Positions 29,394 through 37,678 of a stretch of 64,000 bases of DNA are shown here, in pieces. This stretch comes from Pseudomonas oryzihabitans. Lineage in GTDB: Bacteria > Pseudomonadota > Gammaproteobacteria > Pseudomonadales > Pseudomonadaceae. Under the pieces are notes generated by a model. The model saw only the letters and a program-made list of their open reading frames with translations. It was not told the origin of the DNA and did no database searches. Positions within the stretch are counted from its first letter, which is position 1, and every line of letters begins with the position of its first letter. Position numbers and translations under genes: made by a program. Where the stretch lies: contig NZ_CP013987.1 of the NCBI RefSeq assembly GCF_001518815.1, positions 2,750,501-2,814,500 of the forward strand, read 5' to 3'.

Positions 29394-29918
29394 TTAGCTA
29401 CCAAACACTATCCCGACCAGTGTCCCACCGGCCAGCAGCCACAGCGGATGCCAGCGGGTAAATAGCGACCCCAGAGCACCCGCCGCCAGGATCAGCACCC
29501 ACAGCGGCGTAGTGGCCACGCTCACGCCCACCAGCCAGGCACTGGCGGCTACCAGGCCGACGGTGACCGGCACCAGTCCGGCCTGCAGATGGCGACGCCA
29601 GGGGCGGTCGGCGAAGCGCTGCCAGAGGTGCAGCACGCCCAACGTCAGCAGCGAGGACGGCACGAACTTGGCCAGGGAGGTCACCAGCAGACCTGGCCAG
29701 CCGGCTACGTGCCAGCCGATCAGCGGCACGATCATCAGGTTGGGACCGGGCGCCGCCTGGGCCAGGGCAAACAGGGCGGCAAAGTCGGCGGCGCTCATCC
29801 AGCCGTGCACCGTCACCACCTGGCGCTGCATCTCCGGCAACACCGAGTTGCCACCGCCGAAGGCCAGCAGCGAGAGCTGGGTAAAGATCAACGCCAGCGC
29901 CAGCAGGGTCGCGCTCAT
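29394..29918 (-). CDS. Chromate transporter, second CHR half
   Basis: A single-CHR-domain membrane protein of 174 residues. The family motifs LLAFGGGNSVLPEMQRQVV and FALAQAAPGPNLMIVPLIG are present. About five hydrophobic spans follow. It overlaps the first half-gene by 4 bases. Such pairs of short CHR proteins act together to expel chromate by antiport with sulfate; other anions are possible. Confidence 0.88.
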   Translation of the reverse strand: MSATLLALALIFTQLSLLAFGGGNSVLPEMQRQVVTVHGWMSAADFAALFALAQAAPGPNLMIVPLIGWHVAGWPGLLVTSLAKFVPSSLLTLGVLHLWQRFADRPWRRHLQAGLVPVTVGLVAASAWLVGVSVATTPLWVLILAAGALGSLFTRWHPLWLLAGGTLVGIVFGS

Positions 29919-30466
29919 AGGCCCTGCCGATAGCTGAGCAGGACGCTGATCGGGGTGAGCACCAGCATGGTCCAGAGCAGCGGCAACTTGAGTAGCGCCA
30001 GGGCGAGGAAGGCCAGGCAGGCGATGCCCAGGGCCAGCCAGCGACCGCGCAAGGGTTGAATGAGCTTGACCGCCATGGCTACCAGCAGGCCGGCGGCCGC
30101 GGCCGCGAGACCGGCGAAGGCGCGGCCCACCAGGGGGTCGTCATGGTAGCGGTCGTAGAGCACGCCCAGGCCGACCACCACCAGCGTCGGCCCCACCAGC
30201 AACCCGGCGGCAGCGGCCAGGGCGCCGCTCCAGCCGGCGAATCTCATGCCCACCGCCACCGAAAGGTTGATGATGTTACCGCCTGGCAGGAACTGGCAGA
30301 GGCCGAGCAATTCGGTGAACTCCTCCCCCGACAGCCAGCGCCGCTTCTCCACCAGGTAGCGCCGCGCCAGCGGCAGCACCCCACCGAAGGCCGTGATGCC
30401 CAGGCCGAAGAAGCCGAGGAAGAGATCGCGGCGCCGCGGCCGGTTCGAGGTGGAGACGTCATGCAT
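29915..30466 (-). CDS. Chromate transporter, first CHR half
   Basis: A 183-residue CHR-domain protein. Motifs: GFFGLGITAFGGVLPLARRYLVEKRRWLSGEEF and CQFLPGGNIINLSVAVG. I set the start at ATG 30466 (MHDVSTSNRPRRRDLFL), close after the gluconate permease stop. A longer frame reaches back to 30613, but its sequence is a shadow of the permease. It is coupled by a 4-base overlap to the second half, which together make up one functional transporter. Confidence 0.87.
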   Translation of the reverse strand: MHDVSTSNRPRRRDLFLGFFGLGITAFGGVLPLARRYLVEKRRWLSGEEFTELLGLCQFLPGGNIINLSVAVGMRFAGWSGALAAAAGLLVGPTLVVVGLGVLYDRYHDDPLVGRAFAGLAAAAAGLLVAMAVKLIQPLRGRWLALGIACLAFLALALLKLPLLWTMLVLTPISVLLSYRQGL

Positions 30467-30479
30467 GGGCAGGTGTTCG

Positions 30480-31847
30480 TCAGATCCAGAGTGACAACAA
30501 TAGCGTACCCGCAAGGCCGGTGACGGAAACCAGGGTCTGCAGCACCGACCAGACCCACAGCGTCTGCTTGAGCTCCAGACCGAAGTATTCACGCACCATC
30601 CAGAAACCGGCATCGTTGACGTGGCAGAAGAACACCGAGCCGGCGCCGATGGCCAGGGCGATCAGCGAGGCCTGGGGACCGGCGAGCCCTGCCACTACCG
30701 GCGCCAGGATACCGGCCGTGGTGGTGGTGGCGACCGTTGCCGAGCCGGTCGCCTGGCGCAGGGCCACGGCGATCAGCCAGGCGAGCAGGATGTAGGGCAG
30801 ATGGGCGCCCTCGGCCACCTTGGCCACCGTATGGCTGACGCCGGCGTCGAGCAGGGTCTGCTTGAGGCCGCCGCCGGCGCCGATGGTGAGCAGCAAGGCC
30901 GCGATGGGCGCCAGGCTCTTGCGCAGTACCCCGCCGACCCGCTCGCGGGGCATGCCGCTGCCCCAACCGAGCAGCACGGTGGCGGCCAGTACCGCGAGAC
31001 CGAGGGCGATCAAGGGTTCGCCGAGAAACTTCAGGCCTTCCGCCAGACCGCTGTGCGGGTCGAGGGCGACCTTGGCGAAGGTACTGCCCAGCATCAGCAG
31101 CACTGGCAGCAGGATCACCAGCAGTGACAGACCAAAGCCCGGCTGGTGCGCGCTCTGGTCACGGGCGCTGAATAGCTCGCCCAGCGCGGCTGGCGGTTCG
31201 ATCACCATGCGTCGCGACAGCCAGCCGCCATACAGCGGCCCGGCCAGGATCACCGCCGGGATGGCGATCACCAGCCCCAGCAGCATGGTCAGGCCGAGAT
31301 CCGCATGCAGCGCCCCCACCGCGATCAGCGGACCGGGGTGCGGCGGCAACAGAGCATGCAGGGTGGTCATGCCCGCCAGCGCCGGAATGGCGATGCGCAA
31401 CAGCGGCTGGCTTGAGCGCTGCGCCATGACGAAGATGATGGGCACCATCAGCACCAGGCCGACTTCGAAGAACAGCGGCAAGCCGATCACCATGGCCACC
31501 AGGGCCATCACCCAGGGCAGGCTGCGGCCCTTGCCCAGCCCCAGCAGGGTGCTGGCGATGCGATCGGCGGCGCCCGATTCGGCCATCACGGCACCCAGCA
31601 TCGAGCCCAGGGCGATGATGATACCGGCCTCGCCCAGGATGCTGCCCGCGCCCTTGCTGAAGGCCTTGGTGACGGCCTCGGCCGGCAGCCCAGCGCCCAG
31701 GCCGGCGATGAAGGTGCCGATGAGAATGGACAGAAAGGGCGGCAGCCGGGTGACGGCGATGAGGAGGACAATGGCCAGGATGGCGGCCAGGCAACAGAAG
31801 ATCAGCCGGGTGTCATGGGCGACCCAGGCGAGCGCAGCAGGATCCAC
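30480..31847 (-). CDS. GntP-family gluconate:H+ symporter
   Basis: A 455-residue permease with about 12 hydrophobic segments. Family features: IGTFIAGLGAG, ALGSMLGAVMAESGAADRIA, LPLFFEVGLVLMVPIIFVMA, and LLPPHPGPLIAVGALHADLGLTMLLG. It imports gluconate or a related sugar acid. The start is GTG 31847, with AAGGAG 6 bases upstream; ATG at 31849 is out of frame. No gluconokinase gene lies beside it. It is followed 13 bp later by the chromate transporter pair, an unexpected partner. Confidence 0.92.
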   Translation of the reverse strand: MDPAALAWVAHDTRLIFCCLAAILAIVLLIAVTRLPPFLSILIGTFIAGLGAGLPAEAVTKAFSKGAGSILGEAGIIIALGSMLGAVMAESGAADRIASTLLGLGKGRSLPWVMALVAMVIGLPLFFEVGLVLMVPIIFVMAQRSSQPLLRIAIPALAGMTTLHALLPPHPGPLIAVGALHADLGLTMLLGLVIAIPAVILAGPLYGGWLSRRMVIEPPAALGELFSARDQSAHQPGFGLSLLVILLPVLLMLGSTFAKVALDPHSGLAEGLKFLGEPLIALGLAVLAATVLLGWGSGMPRERVGGVLRKSLAPIAALLLTIGAGGGLKQTLLDAGVSHTVAKVAEGAHLPYILLAWLIAVALRQATGSATVATTTTAGILAPVVAGLAGPQASLIALAIGAGSVFFCHVNDAGFWMVREYFGLELKQTLWVWSVLQTLVSVTGLAGTLLLSLWI

Positions 31848-32043
31848 ATCAAGCTCCTTGTAACTTATTGTTTCAAGCCCACCATACCTGAAGGTCCCTC
31901 GCCAGTACGACAGGAATCGAACGATGGCGGCCCGGGGACCGGTCGCTTATTGCACTTAGTCAGCGAACCTCGGCCGTTTCGGACGATCCTATTAGCGGTC
32001 GGTCATGACCGATTCCCTTACCCTTTGCTTGCAGGCGGTTGGC

Positions 32044-32676
32044 ATGAACGAAACCTCTACTCTCTGGCAGCAGACCCTCGCCCAATTCCGCGACGGTACC
32101 GGCTCTACCCTGCCAACCCCTGGTAGCGGCGCGGTGGCCGGTGTGGCGGCGTCCCTGGGTGTGGCGCTGATTCTCAAGGGCCTCAAGCTCAGCCAGCAGC
32201 GCCAGCCCGTGACCCGCCATGCCGAATTGATCGCCCTGGGCGAGCGGCTGCAGGAAGCCCTGAGCACCTGCGCCGACGCCGATGTCCAGGCCTTCGCCAA
32301 CTACCTGGAAGCCGATCGCCAGGCCAGCGGTGCCACCGAAGAAGGCGAGCGCCGCAAGCAGGCGCTCAACCTGGCAGCGGCCAATGCCGTGCAGATTCCC
32401 ATCGCTACCGCCCAGTTGTGCCTGGAAGCGCTGGACCTCGCGGTCACTGCCACGCCCCTCACCATCGAACCGCTGCGCAGCGATGCCCTGGCCGGTGGCC
32501 GGTTGCTGCACGGCGCCCTCGGTGCGGTGTTGACCACCGTCGATGCCGATCGCAATGGGCTGAAATCCGGTGACGCCCGCGAAGCCGCCCGGCAGATGCG
32601 CGACAAACTCCAGCAACAGGCTGACCAGCGCCTCGCTCAGCTGCGCGCCACTCCCGTTCCCCAGACCATGGGCTGA
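32044..32676 (+). CDS. Cyclodeaminase/cyclohydrolase (FTCD_C) family protein
   Basis: A 210-residue helical protein similar to the C-terminal half of formiminotransferase-cyclodeaminase and to stand-alone methenyl-tetrahydrofolate cyclohydrolases. The family signature is STLPTPGSGAVAGVAASLGVALILKGLKLS near the N-terminus, and LNLAAANAVQIPIATAQLCLEALDLA follows. It probably acts on a folate one-carbon derivative. ATG 32044 fits the family start; ATG 32005 is possible, and neither has a strong Shine-Dalgarno sequence. The DUF2254 gene follows after 5 bp. Confidence 0.8.
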   Translation: MNETSTLWQQTLAQFRDGTGSTLPTPGSGAVAGVAASLGVALILKGLKLSQQRQPVTRHAELIALGERLQEALSTCADADVQAFANYLEADRQASGATEEGERRKQALNLAAANAVQIPIATAQLCLEALDLAVTATPLTIEPLRSDALAGGRLLHGALGAVLTTVDADRNGLKSGDAREAARQMRDKLQQQADQRLAQLRATPVPQTMG

Positions 32677-32681
32677 GGCAG

Positions 32682-33935
32682 GTGCTAGCTCGACTGGGCT
32701 GGGTCCTGCGCGGCCTGCAGCGCCGCCTGTGGTTTCGCGCCACGCTCTTCTCGGTCGCCGGCGTGGCGACCGCCCTCCTCGCCCTGCTGCTGCGCGACCA
32801 CATTCCGGCCGGCCTGCCGACCAAGGTCGGTGCCGATGCCGTCGACAAGATCCTCACCATCATCGCCAGCAGCATGCTAGCGGTGACCACCTTCTCGCTG
32901 AGCACCATGGTGACGGCCTACAACGCCGCCGCCAGCAGCGTGACGCCCCGCGCCTATCCACTGCTGCTCGAAGACAGCACCACGCAAAACGCCCTGGCTA
33001 CCTTTCTCGGTTCCTTCCTGTTCAGCCTGGTGGGCATCATCGCCCTGAGTACCGGGCTCTATGGCGACAACGGCCGCGTGGTGCTTTTCACCGTGACCCT
33101 GGTGGTGATCCTGCTGATCGTCTTCACGCTCCTGCGCTGGATCGATCATCTCTCGCGGCTGGGCCAGCTGGATGCCACCAGCGACAGTATCGAAGCCGCC
33201 GCCCAGCACAGCCTGAAGCGCTGGCTGGCGAATCCCTATCTCGGCGGGCGTGCGGCGCCGGTCGACGAACCGCCGCCCGGCCGACCGGTAATGGCCGATC
33301 GCACGGGTTACTTGCAACGGGTGGACATGTCTCTGCTGGCCGACCTCTGCGGCAAGAAGGGCCGCCTGCGCCTGGCCGCCCTGCCAGGCGCCTTTCTCGA
33401 TCCGGCGCAGCCGCTGCTCTGGATCGAAGGCCTGCCGCCCGACAAGGACGACCAGCTACGGACGGCCTTCAGCCTGGATGCGCGGCGTGTACATGACCAG
33501 GATCCGCGCTTCGGGCTCACGGTCCTGGGCGAGATCGCCACCGGGGCCCTGGTGCCGTCGCGCAGCGACTCGGGTACCGCCATCGCCATCCTGGGCCGTG
33601 CCCAACGGTTGCTGACCGAACTCACCGTCGCCCGCGACCCGGTCGAGCCTCGCTATCCGCAGATCGAGGTGCCGGAACTGTCGCTGGACGACCTGTTCGA
33701 CGATTTCTTCCTGCCCGTGGGCCGCGACGCCGCACCCCTGGTGGAAGTGGGCATGCGCCTGCAGAAGTCACTCGCCCGCCTGGCGGTTCAGGGCGATGCG
33801 CGCATCAGGCGCGAGTGCCTGCGGCATTCCCGCCTGGCCCTCTCCCGGGCGGAGGCCAGTCTCGGCCAGGCCGAGGACCGCGTCGTCCTCCAGCAGCTTG
33901 CGGCGGACGTCGAGCGCCTGTGCACCCCGCGATAG
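32682..33935 (+). CDS. DUF2254 predicted membrane protein
   Basis: A 417-residue protein with four likely membrane spans in the first 150 residues: about 21-38, 58-80, 104-122 and 132-150. The conserved ATTFSLSTMVTAYNAAASSVTPRAYPLLLEDSTTQNALATFLGSFLFSL region is typical of DUF2254. The C-terminal two thirds is soluble and ends in an HSRLALSRAEASLGQAEDR segment. It starts at GTG 32682, 5 bp after the cyclodeaminase-like gene, with a Shine-Dalgarno sequence placed rather close. The function is unknown. Confidence 0.82.
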   Translation: MLARLGWVLRGLQRRLWFRATLFSVAGVATALLALLLRDHIPAGLPTKVGADAVDKILTIIASSMLAVTTFSLSTMVTAYNAAASSVTPRAYPLLLEDSTTQNALATFLGSFLFSLVGIIALSTGLYGDNGRVVLFTVTLVVILLIVFTLLRWIDHLSRLGQLDATSDSIEAAAQHSLKRWLANPYLGGRAAPVDEPPPGRPVMADRTGYLQRVDMSLLADLCGKKGRLRLAALPGAFLDPAQPLLWIEGLPPDKDDQLRTAFSLDARRVHDQDPRFGLTVLGEIATGALVPSRSDSGTAIAILGRAQRLLTELTVARDPVEPRYPQIEVPELSLDDLFDDFFLPVGRDAAPLVEVGMRLQKSLARLAVQGDARIRRECLRHSRLALSRAEASLGQAEDRVVLQQLAADVERLCTPR

Positions 33936-33945
33936 CCAGGCGGCG

Positions 33946-34884
33946 CTAGCGCGACCAGGCCGGATCGGTGGTGAAGGCGATGGTCAGCCAGCGATCCGGG
34001 CCTTCGCCACCGATGGCCTCGCCAATCTGGTCACGGATGGCGTCCCACTCGTCCAGGGTCTTGGCCGGCCAGCCAACCGGCACGATGAAGTACAGCTCGA
34101 TCTGCCGCGCCCGTCCGACCTTGGCCACATAGGCACGGTAGTCGAGGAAACCGAACTGCGCGACCATCCCGCGAGCCACCTCATCGACCTGCTGCTTGAG
34201 CTGCGGCGGAGTCACCATGAGGATCTCGGCAAAGGCCTGCCAGACGGTCTTGAAGGGAACGGGGATGATCAGCACGCAGATGATCGACAGCACCATGGGG
34301 TCGATATAGGGCGTGATCCAGGCATAGGCCGTCCCCTGGGCCAGGGCGCCAACCAGGAAGGCCAGCACCAGCGCCGCGGAGATACTGCCCGACATGATCC
34401 AGCTCTTGATGTCGAGCTTGAGGAAGTCGGACTGGATCTGCCGATTCATACGCAGCTCAACCGCCGCCACGCCGTAGCAGACCAGCGCGGCCACCAGCGC
34501 ATAGAGCAGTGCCACGCCGAATTCCAGCTCCTTGCCGCCACTCATCAGGCTGATGATCGAATTGACCAGCGCATAGCAGGCGACGATGCACAGCACGCTG
34601 CCGTTCAGGGCCAGCACCATGGGCTCCAGGTGCCAGAAGCCCATGTTGAAACGCTCGGCGAGCTTGCGATCACCCTCCAGCTCCAGGCCGTGTCGATGGA
34701 TGAGCATGGCCACCAGCAGGGCCATGCCGCTCATGAGCGCATCGATCAGCGAGTAGAAGCCATCGAAGACGATGGCGTAGGAGCCGGAATGCACCCCGAA
34801 GGCGATGCCCACCAGCGCGACGAGCACCGTGGCGAAGATGGAGCAGCGCAGGACCGTCCGCTCGTTGTATAGGCGTTGCAGCAT
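33946..34884 (-). CDS. Cation diffusion facilitator-family protein with altered metal site
   Basis: A 312-residue CDF-type membrane protein with about six spans and a cytoplasmic C-terminal domain. TM2 reads IVFDGFYSLIDALMSG and TM5 reads LKLDIKSWIMSGSI. In canonical zinc or iron CDFs these helices carry D/H-xxx-D pairs. Here the TM2 His position is Tyr, and the TM5 pair is Asp and Trp, so site A keeps only part of its ligands. ATG 34884 is 6 bases after GGAG; ATG 34887 is equally in frame but closer. It is convergent with the DUF2254 gene. Confidence 0.8.
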   Translation of the reverse strand: MLQRLYNERTVLRCSIFATVLVALVGIAFGVHSGSYAIVFDGFYSLIDALMSGMALLVAMLIHRHGLELEGDRKLAERFNMGFWHLEPMVLALNGSVLCIVACYALVNSIISLMSGGKELEFGVALLYALVAALVCYGVAAVELRMNRQIQSDFLKLDIKSWIMSGSISAALVLAFLVGALAQGTAYAWITPYIDPMVLSIICVLIIPVPFKTVWQAFAEILMVTPPQLKQQVDEVARGMVAQFGFLDYRAYVAKVGRARQIELYFIVPVGWPAKTLDEWDAIRDQIGEAIGGEGPDRWLTIAFTTDPAWSR

Positions 34885-35111
34885 CATTGACTCCAAGGAA
34901 AGGGATCGGCCCGGCAGTGGCGAACCCCGGCAATCCTCCCATGATAGAGCTCGACCGGCCGCCCCGCATGGGCGGTCCGGCAAGGCGTCCATGCGTGTAC
35001 GCAATCAGAACCCCGCAAGCTTCGGGTGTACACTGCACCGGTGCTTTTTTCTTCCGGGATGGCTGTCAGCAGCCGTTCCCGTATAGCGGAATCCTCAACG
35101 GCGACCCCACC

Positions 35112-36818
35112 ATGATCGAAGTTACCGAACGCTCCATCGCCGAGTTGCGTCGCGCACTCGAAACCGGCCAGACCACTGCGGTGCAGCTGGTCGAGGCCTA
35201 CCTGGCCCGTATCGATGCCTACGACCCCCCCACCAGCGCCACCGCGCTCAATGCCGTGGTGGTGCGCAATCCCGACGCCCTGGCCGAAGCCGCCGAGTCC
35301 GACCGCCGCCGCGCCCGGGGTGAGACCCTGGGGCCGCTGGATGGCATCCCCTACACCGCCAAGGACAGCTATCTGGTGAAGGGGCTGACCGCCGCCTCCG
35401 GCAGTCCGGCGTTCAAGGAGCTGGTCGCCCAGCGCGACGCCTTCACCATCGAACGGCTGCGCGCCGCTGGCGCCATCTGCCTGGGCAAGACCAACATGCC
35501 GCCCATGGCCAACGGCGGCATGCAGCGTGGCGTCTACGGGCGCGCCGAAAGCCCCTACAACGCCGGCTACCTCACCGCGCCGTTCGCCTCCGGCTCGTCC
35601 AACGGCGCCGGTACCGCCACCGCGGCCAGCTTCGCCGCCTTCGGCCTGGCCGAGGAAACCTGGTCCAGCGGACGCGGGCCAGCCTCCAACAATGGTCTCT
35701 GCGCCTACACCCCCTCGCGCGGGGTCATCTCGGTGCGCGGCAACTGGCCGCTGACGCCGACCATGGACGTGGTGGTGCCCTATGCCCGCACCATGGCCGA
35801 TCTGCTGGAAGTGCTCGACGTGGTGGTGGCGGACGATCCCGATACCTCCGGCGACCTCTGGCGCCTGCAGCCCTGGGTGCCACTGCCCAAGGCCTCGGAG
35901 GTCCGCCCGGCCCGCTATGGCGACCTCGCCGTCGATGCGAGCGCCCTGGCCGGCAAACGCCTTGGCGTGCCGCGCATGTTCATCAACCGTGATCCGGACG
36001 CCGGCACCAGCGAGAATCCAGGCATCGGCGGCCCAACCGGTCAGCGCATCCATACCCGCGATTCGGTCATCGCGCTCTGGGAACAGGCGCGCGCGGTCCT
36101 GGAAGCGGCCGGGGCCACGGTGGTCGAGGTGGATTTCCCCCTGGTCTCCAACTGCGAAGGCGACCGTCCCGGCGCGCCGACGGTGTTCAACCGCGGCATC
36201 GTCTCCCAGGCGTTTCTCCATGATGAACTCTGGGATCTCTCCGCCTGGGGGTTCGACACCTTCCTGCGCGACAACAACGATCCCAACCTGAACCGGCTGG
36301 TGGACGTCGAAGGCGAGCTGATCTTCCCTCACGAACCCGGCACCCTGCCCAATCGCGAGGGCGACCTGGCCGCCGGGATGGCCGAGTACGTGCGCATGGC
36401 CGAGCGGGGTCTGAAAGCCTGGGACGAGATCGGCACCCTTGCCGACGGCCTGCGCGGCCTGGAACACACGCGCAGGATCGACCTGGAGGACTGGTTGCAG
36501 GCCCAGGGCCTGGACGCCGTGCTCTTCCCCACCGTGGCCGACGTGGCGCCCGCCGATGCCGAGATCAATCCCGTCTCCGCCGACATCGCCTGGAGCAACG
36601 GCGTCTGGGTCGCCAATGGCAACCTCGCCATTCGCCACCTGGGCGTACCGACCGTCACCGTGCCCATGGGCGTGATGAGCGACATCGGCATGCCGGTGGG
36701 CCTGACCTTTGCCGGGCGGGCCTATGACGACTCGAATCTCCTCAGGCTCGCCGTCGCCTACGAGGCCACCGGTTCGAAGCGAGTGGTGCCGCCACGGACG
36801 CCGCCGCTGGTGGGATAA
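35112..36818 (+). CDS. Amidase-signature family enzyme
   Basis: A 568-residue amidase of the Ser-cisSer-Lys type. The lysine is K84 in GIPYTAKDSY, the cis-Ser is S163 in ASGSSNGAGTATAA, and the nucleophile is probably S186 in EETWSSGRGPASNN, where the usual TDTGGSIR has become ETWSSGR. It would hydrolyse a carboxamide or related bond. I set the start at ATG 35112 (MIEVTERSIAELRRAL), where family similarity begins; the open frame goes further back without good starts. No obvious substrate clue comes from the neighbours. Confidence 0.86.
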   Translation: MIEVTERSIAELRRALETGQTTAVQLVEAYLARIDAYDPPTSATALNAVVVRNPDALAEAAESDRRRARGETLGPLDGIPYTAKDSYLVKGLTAASGSPAFKELVAQRDAFTIERLRAAGAICLGKTNMPPMANGGMQRGVYGRAESPYNAGYLTAPFASGSSNGAGTATAASFAAFGLAEETWSSGRGPASNNGLCAYTPSRGVISVRGNWPLTPTMDVVVPYARTMADLLEVLDVVVADDPDTSGDLWRLQPWVPLPKASEVRPARYGDLAVDASALAGKRLGVPRMFINRDPDAGTSENPGIGGPTGQRIHTRDSVIALWEQARAVLEAAGATVVEVDFPLVSNCEGDRPGAPTVFNRGIVSQAFLHDELWDLSAWGFDTFLRDNNDPNLNRLVDVEGELIFPHEPGTLPNREGDLAAGMAEYVRMAERGLKAWDEIGTLADGLRGLEHTRRIDLEDWLQAQGLDAVLFPTVADVAPADAEINPVSADIAWSNGVWVANGNLAIRHLGVPTVTVPMGVMSDIGMPVGLTFAGRAYDDSNLLRLAVAYEATGSKRVVPPRTPPLVG

Positions 36819-36924
36819 GGGGGCGGGTGTCGACTCTCCCAGGGGCGACACGAGGCATCGATGACATTGACCAGGAGCGCCTAAGCCAGTCGACCAGAGG
36901 CATCCGCCTGATCCGCAACGGCCA

Positions 36925-37563
36925 TCAGGCGTCTGGTCGAGCTATTGCGGTCGAGCGCGCGTTGCCATCCCATAGCGTCATCACCTGGGCGATGGCGCCC
37001 TCGATGACGGCCAACGCCACCCCATCCCGCGCCATGGGTGAGATGCCCAGAAGCAAGCCTTCGAACACTGTCGCCAGGGCGCGAGCGTCGGTGCCTTCCG
37101 CGAGGTCGCCACGGGCGATACCGCGGCTGACGCACGCTAACAGGCCCGTGCGGATCCGGGCGCGGGCTTCGCGCAGCGGCAGTGGAATGCTGGAGTCTTC
37201 TTCCGCATAGGAGCCCAGGGTGCCGAGCGCCACCAGGCAGCCCTTGGGCAACTGCTCGTCACACTGCATCCGCGCGGAACGCCCGAGGGCCGAGGCGATC
37301 GCCTCCCGGGGCGCCAGGGCCTCGTCGAACAGGGGATCGTTCACCCGGCCATGGGTTTCCATGTAGCGGGCGACCACCTCCTTGAACAGCGCCTCTTTCG
37401 AACCGAAGGCGGCGTAGAAGCTGGGCGCCGTGATACCGCCTCCAATCGCCGCCTTCAGCCGATTCAGCGAGGTGGCCTCATAGCCGTAGCGCCAGAACAG
37501 CAGCATGGCCTCGTCAATGGCCTGAGTACGATCGAACGACCGCGGACGTCCCAGTTCAGCCAT
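36925..37563 (-). CDS. TetR-family repressor of the adjacent MFS gene
   Basis: A 212-residue TetR-type regulator. The N-terminal HTH is AMLLFWRYGYEATSLNRLKAAIGGGITAPSFYAAFGSKEALFKEVV, and a ligand-binding helical domain follows (KGCLVALGTLGSYAEEDSS). It is divergent from an MFS gene across 115 bp that contains a perfect palindrome plus a second partial copy, the standard arrangement of a local repressor. The inducer is unknown. Confidence 0.9.
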   Translation of the reverse strand: MAELGRPRSFDRTQAIDEAMLLFWRYGYEATSLNRLKAAIGGGITAPSFYAAFGSKEALFKEVVARYMETHGRVNDPLFDEALAPREAIASALGRSARMQCDEQLPKGCLVALGTLGSYAEEDSSIPLPLREARARIRTGLLACVSRGIARGDLAEGTDARALATVFEGLLLGISPMARDGVALAVIEGAIAQVMTLWDGNARSTAIARPDA

Positions 37564-37588
37564 AGCGAATCTCCTCTCTTGTTTGCTT

Positions 37589-37668
37589 TATATACTAACC
37601 GATACAAAAATCATTGACCACGCGAAGCCGCGGCTGCTTAGATATGTACCGACCGATACATATCTAAG
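37589..37668. promoter_or_regulatory. TetR operators between the TetR and MFS genes
   Basis: 37637-37668 is a perfect dyad with 12-bp arms (CTTAGATATGTA and TACATATCTAAG) around CCGACCGA. A partial copy of its core, TACTAACCGATACA, lies at 37592-37605 near the tetR start (compare GTACCGACCGATACA at 37646-37660). One site probably controls the MFS gene and the other tetR. Confidence 0.75.
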
Positions 37669-37678
37669 GAATCTTTCC

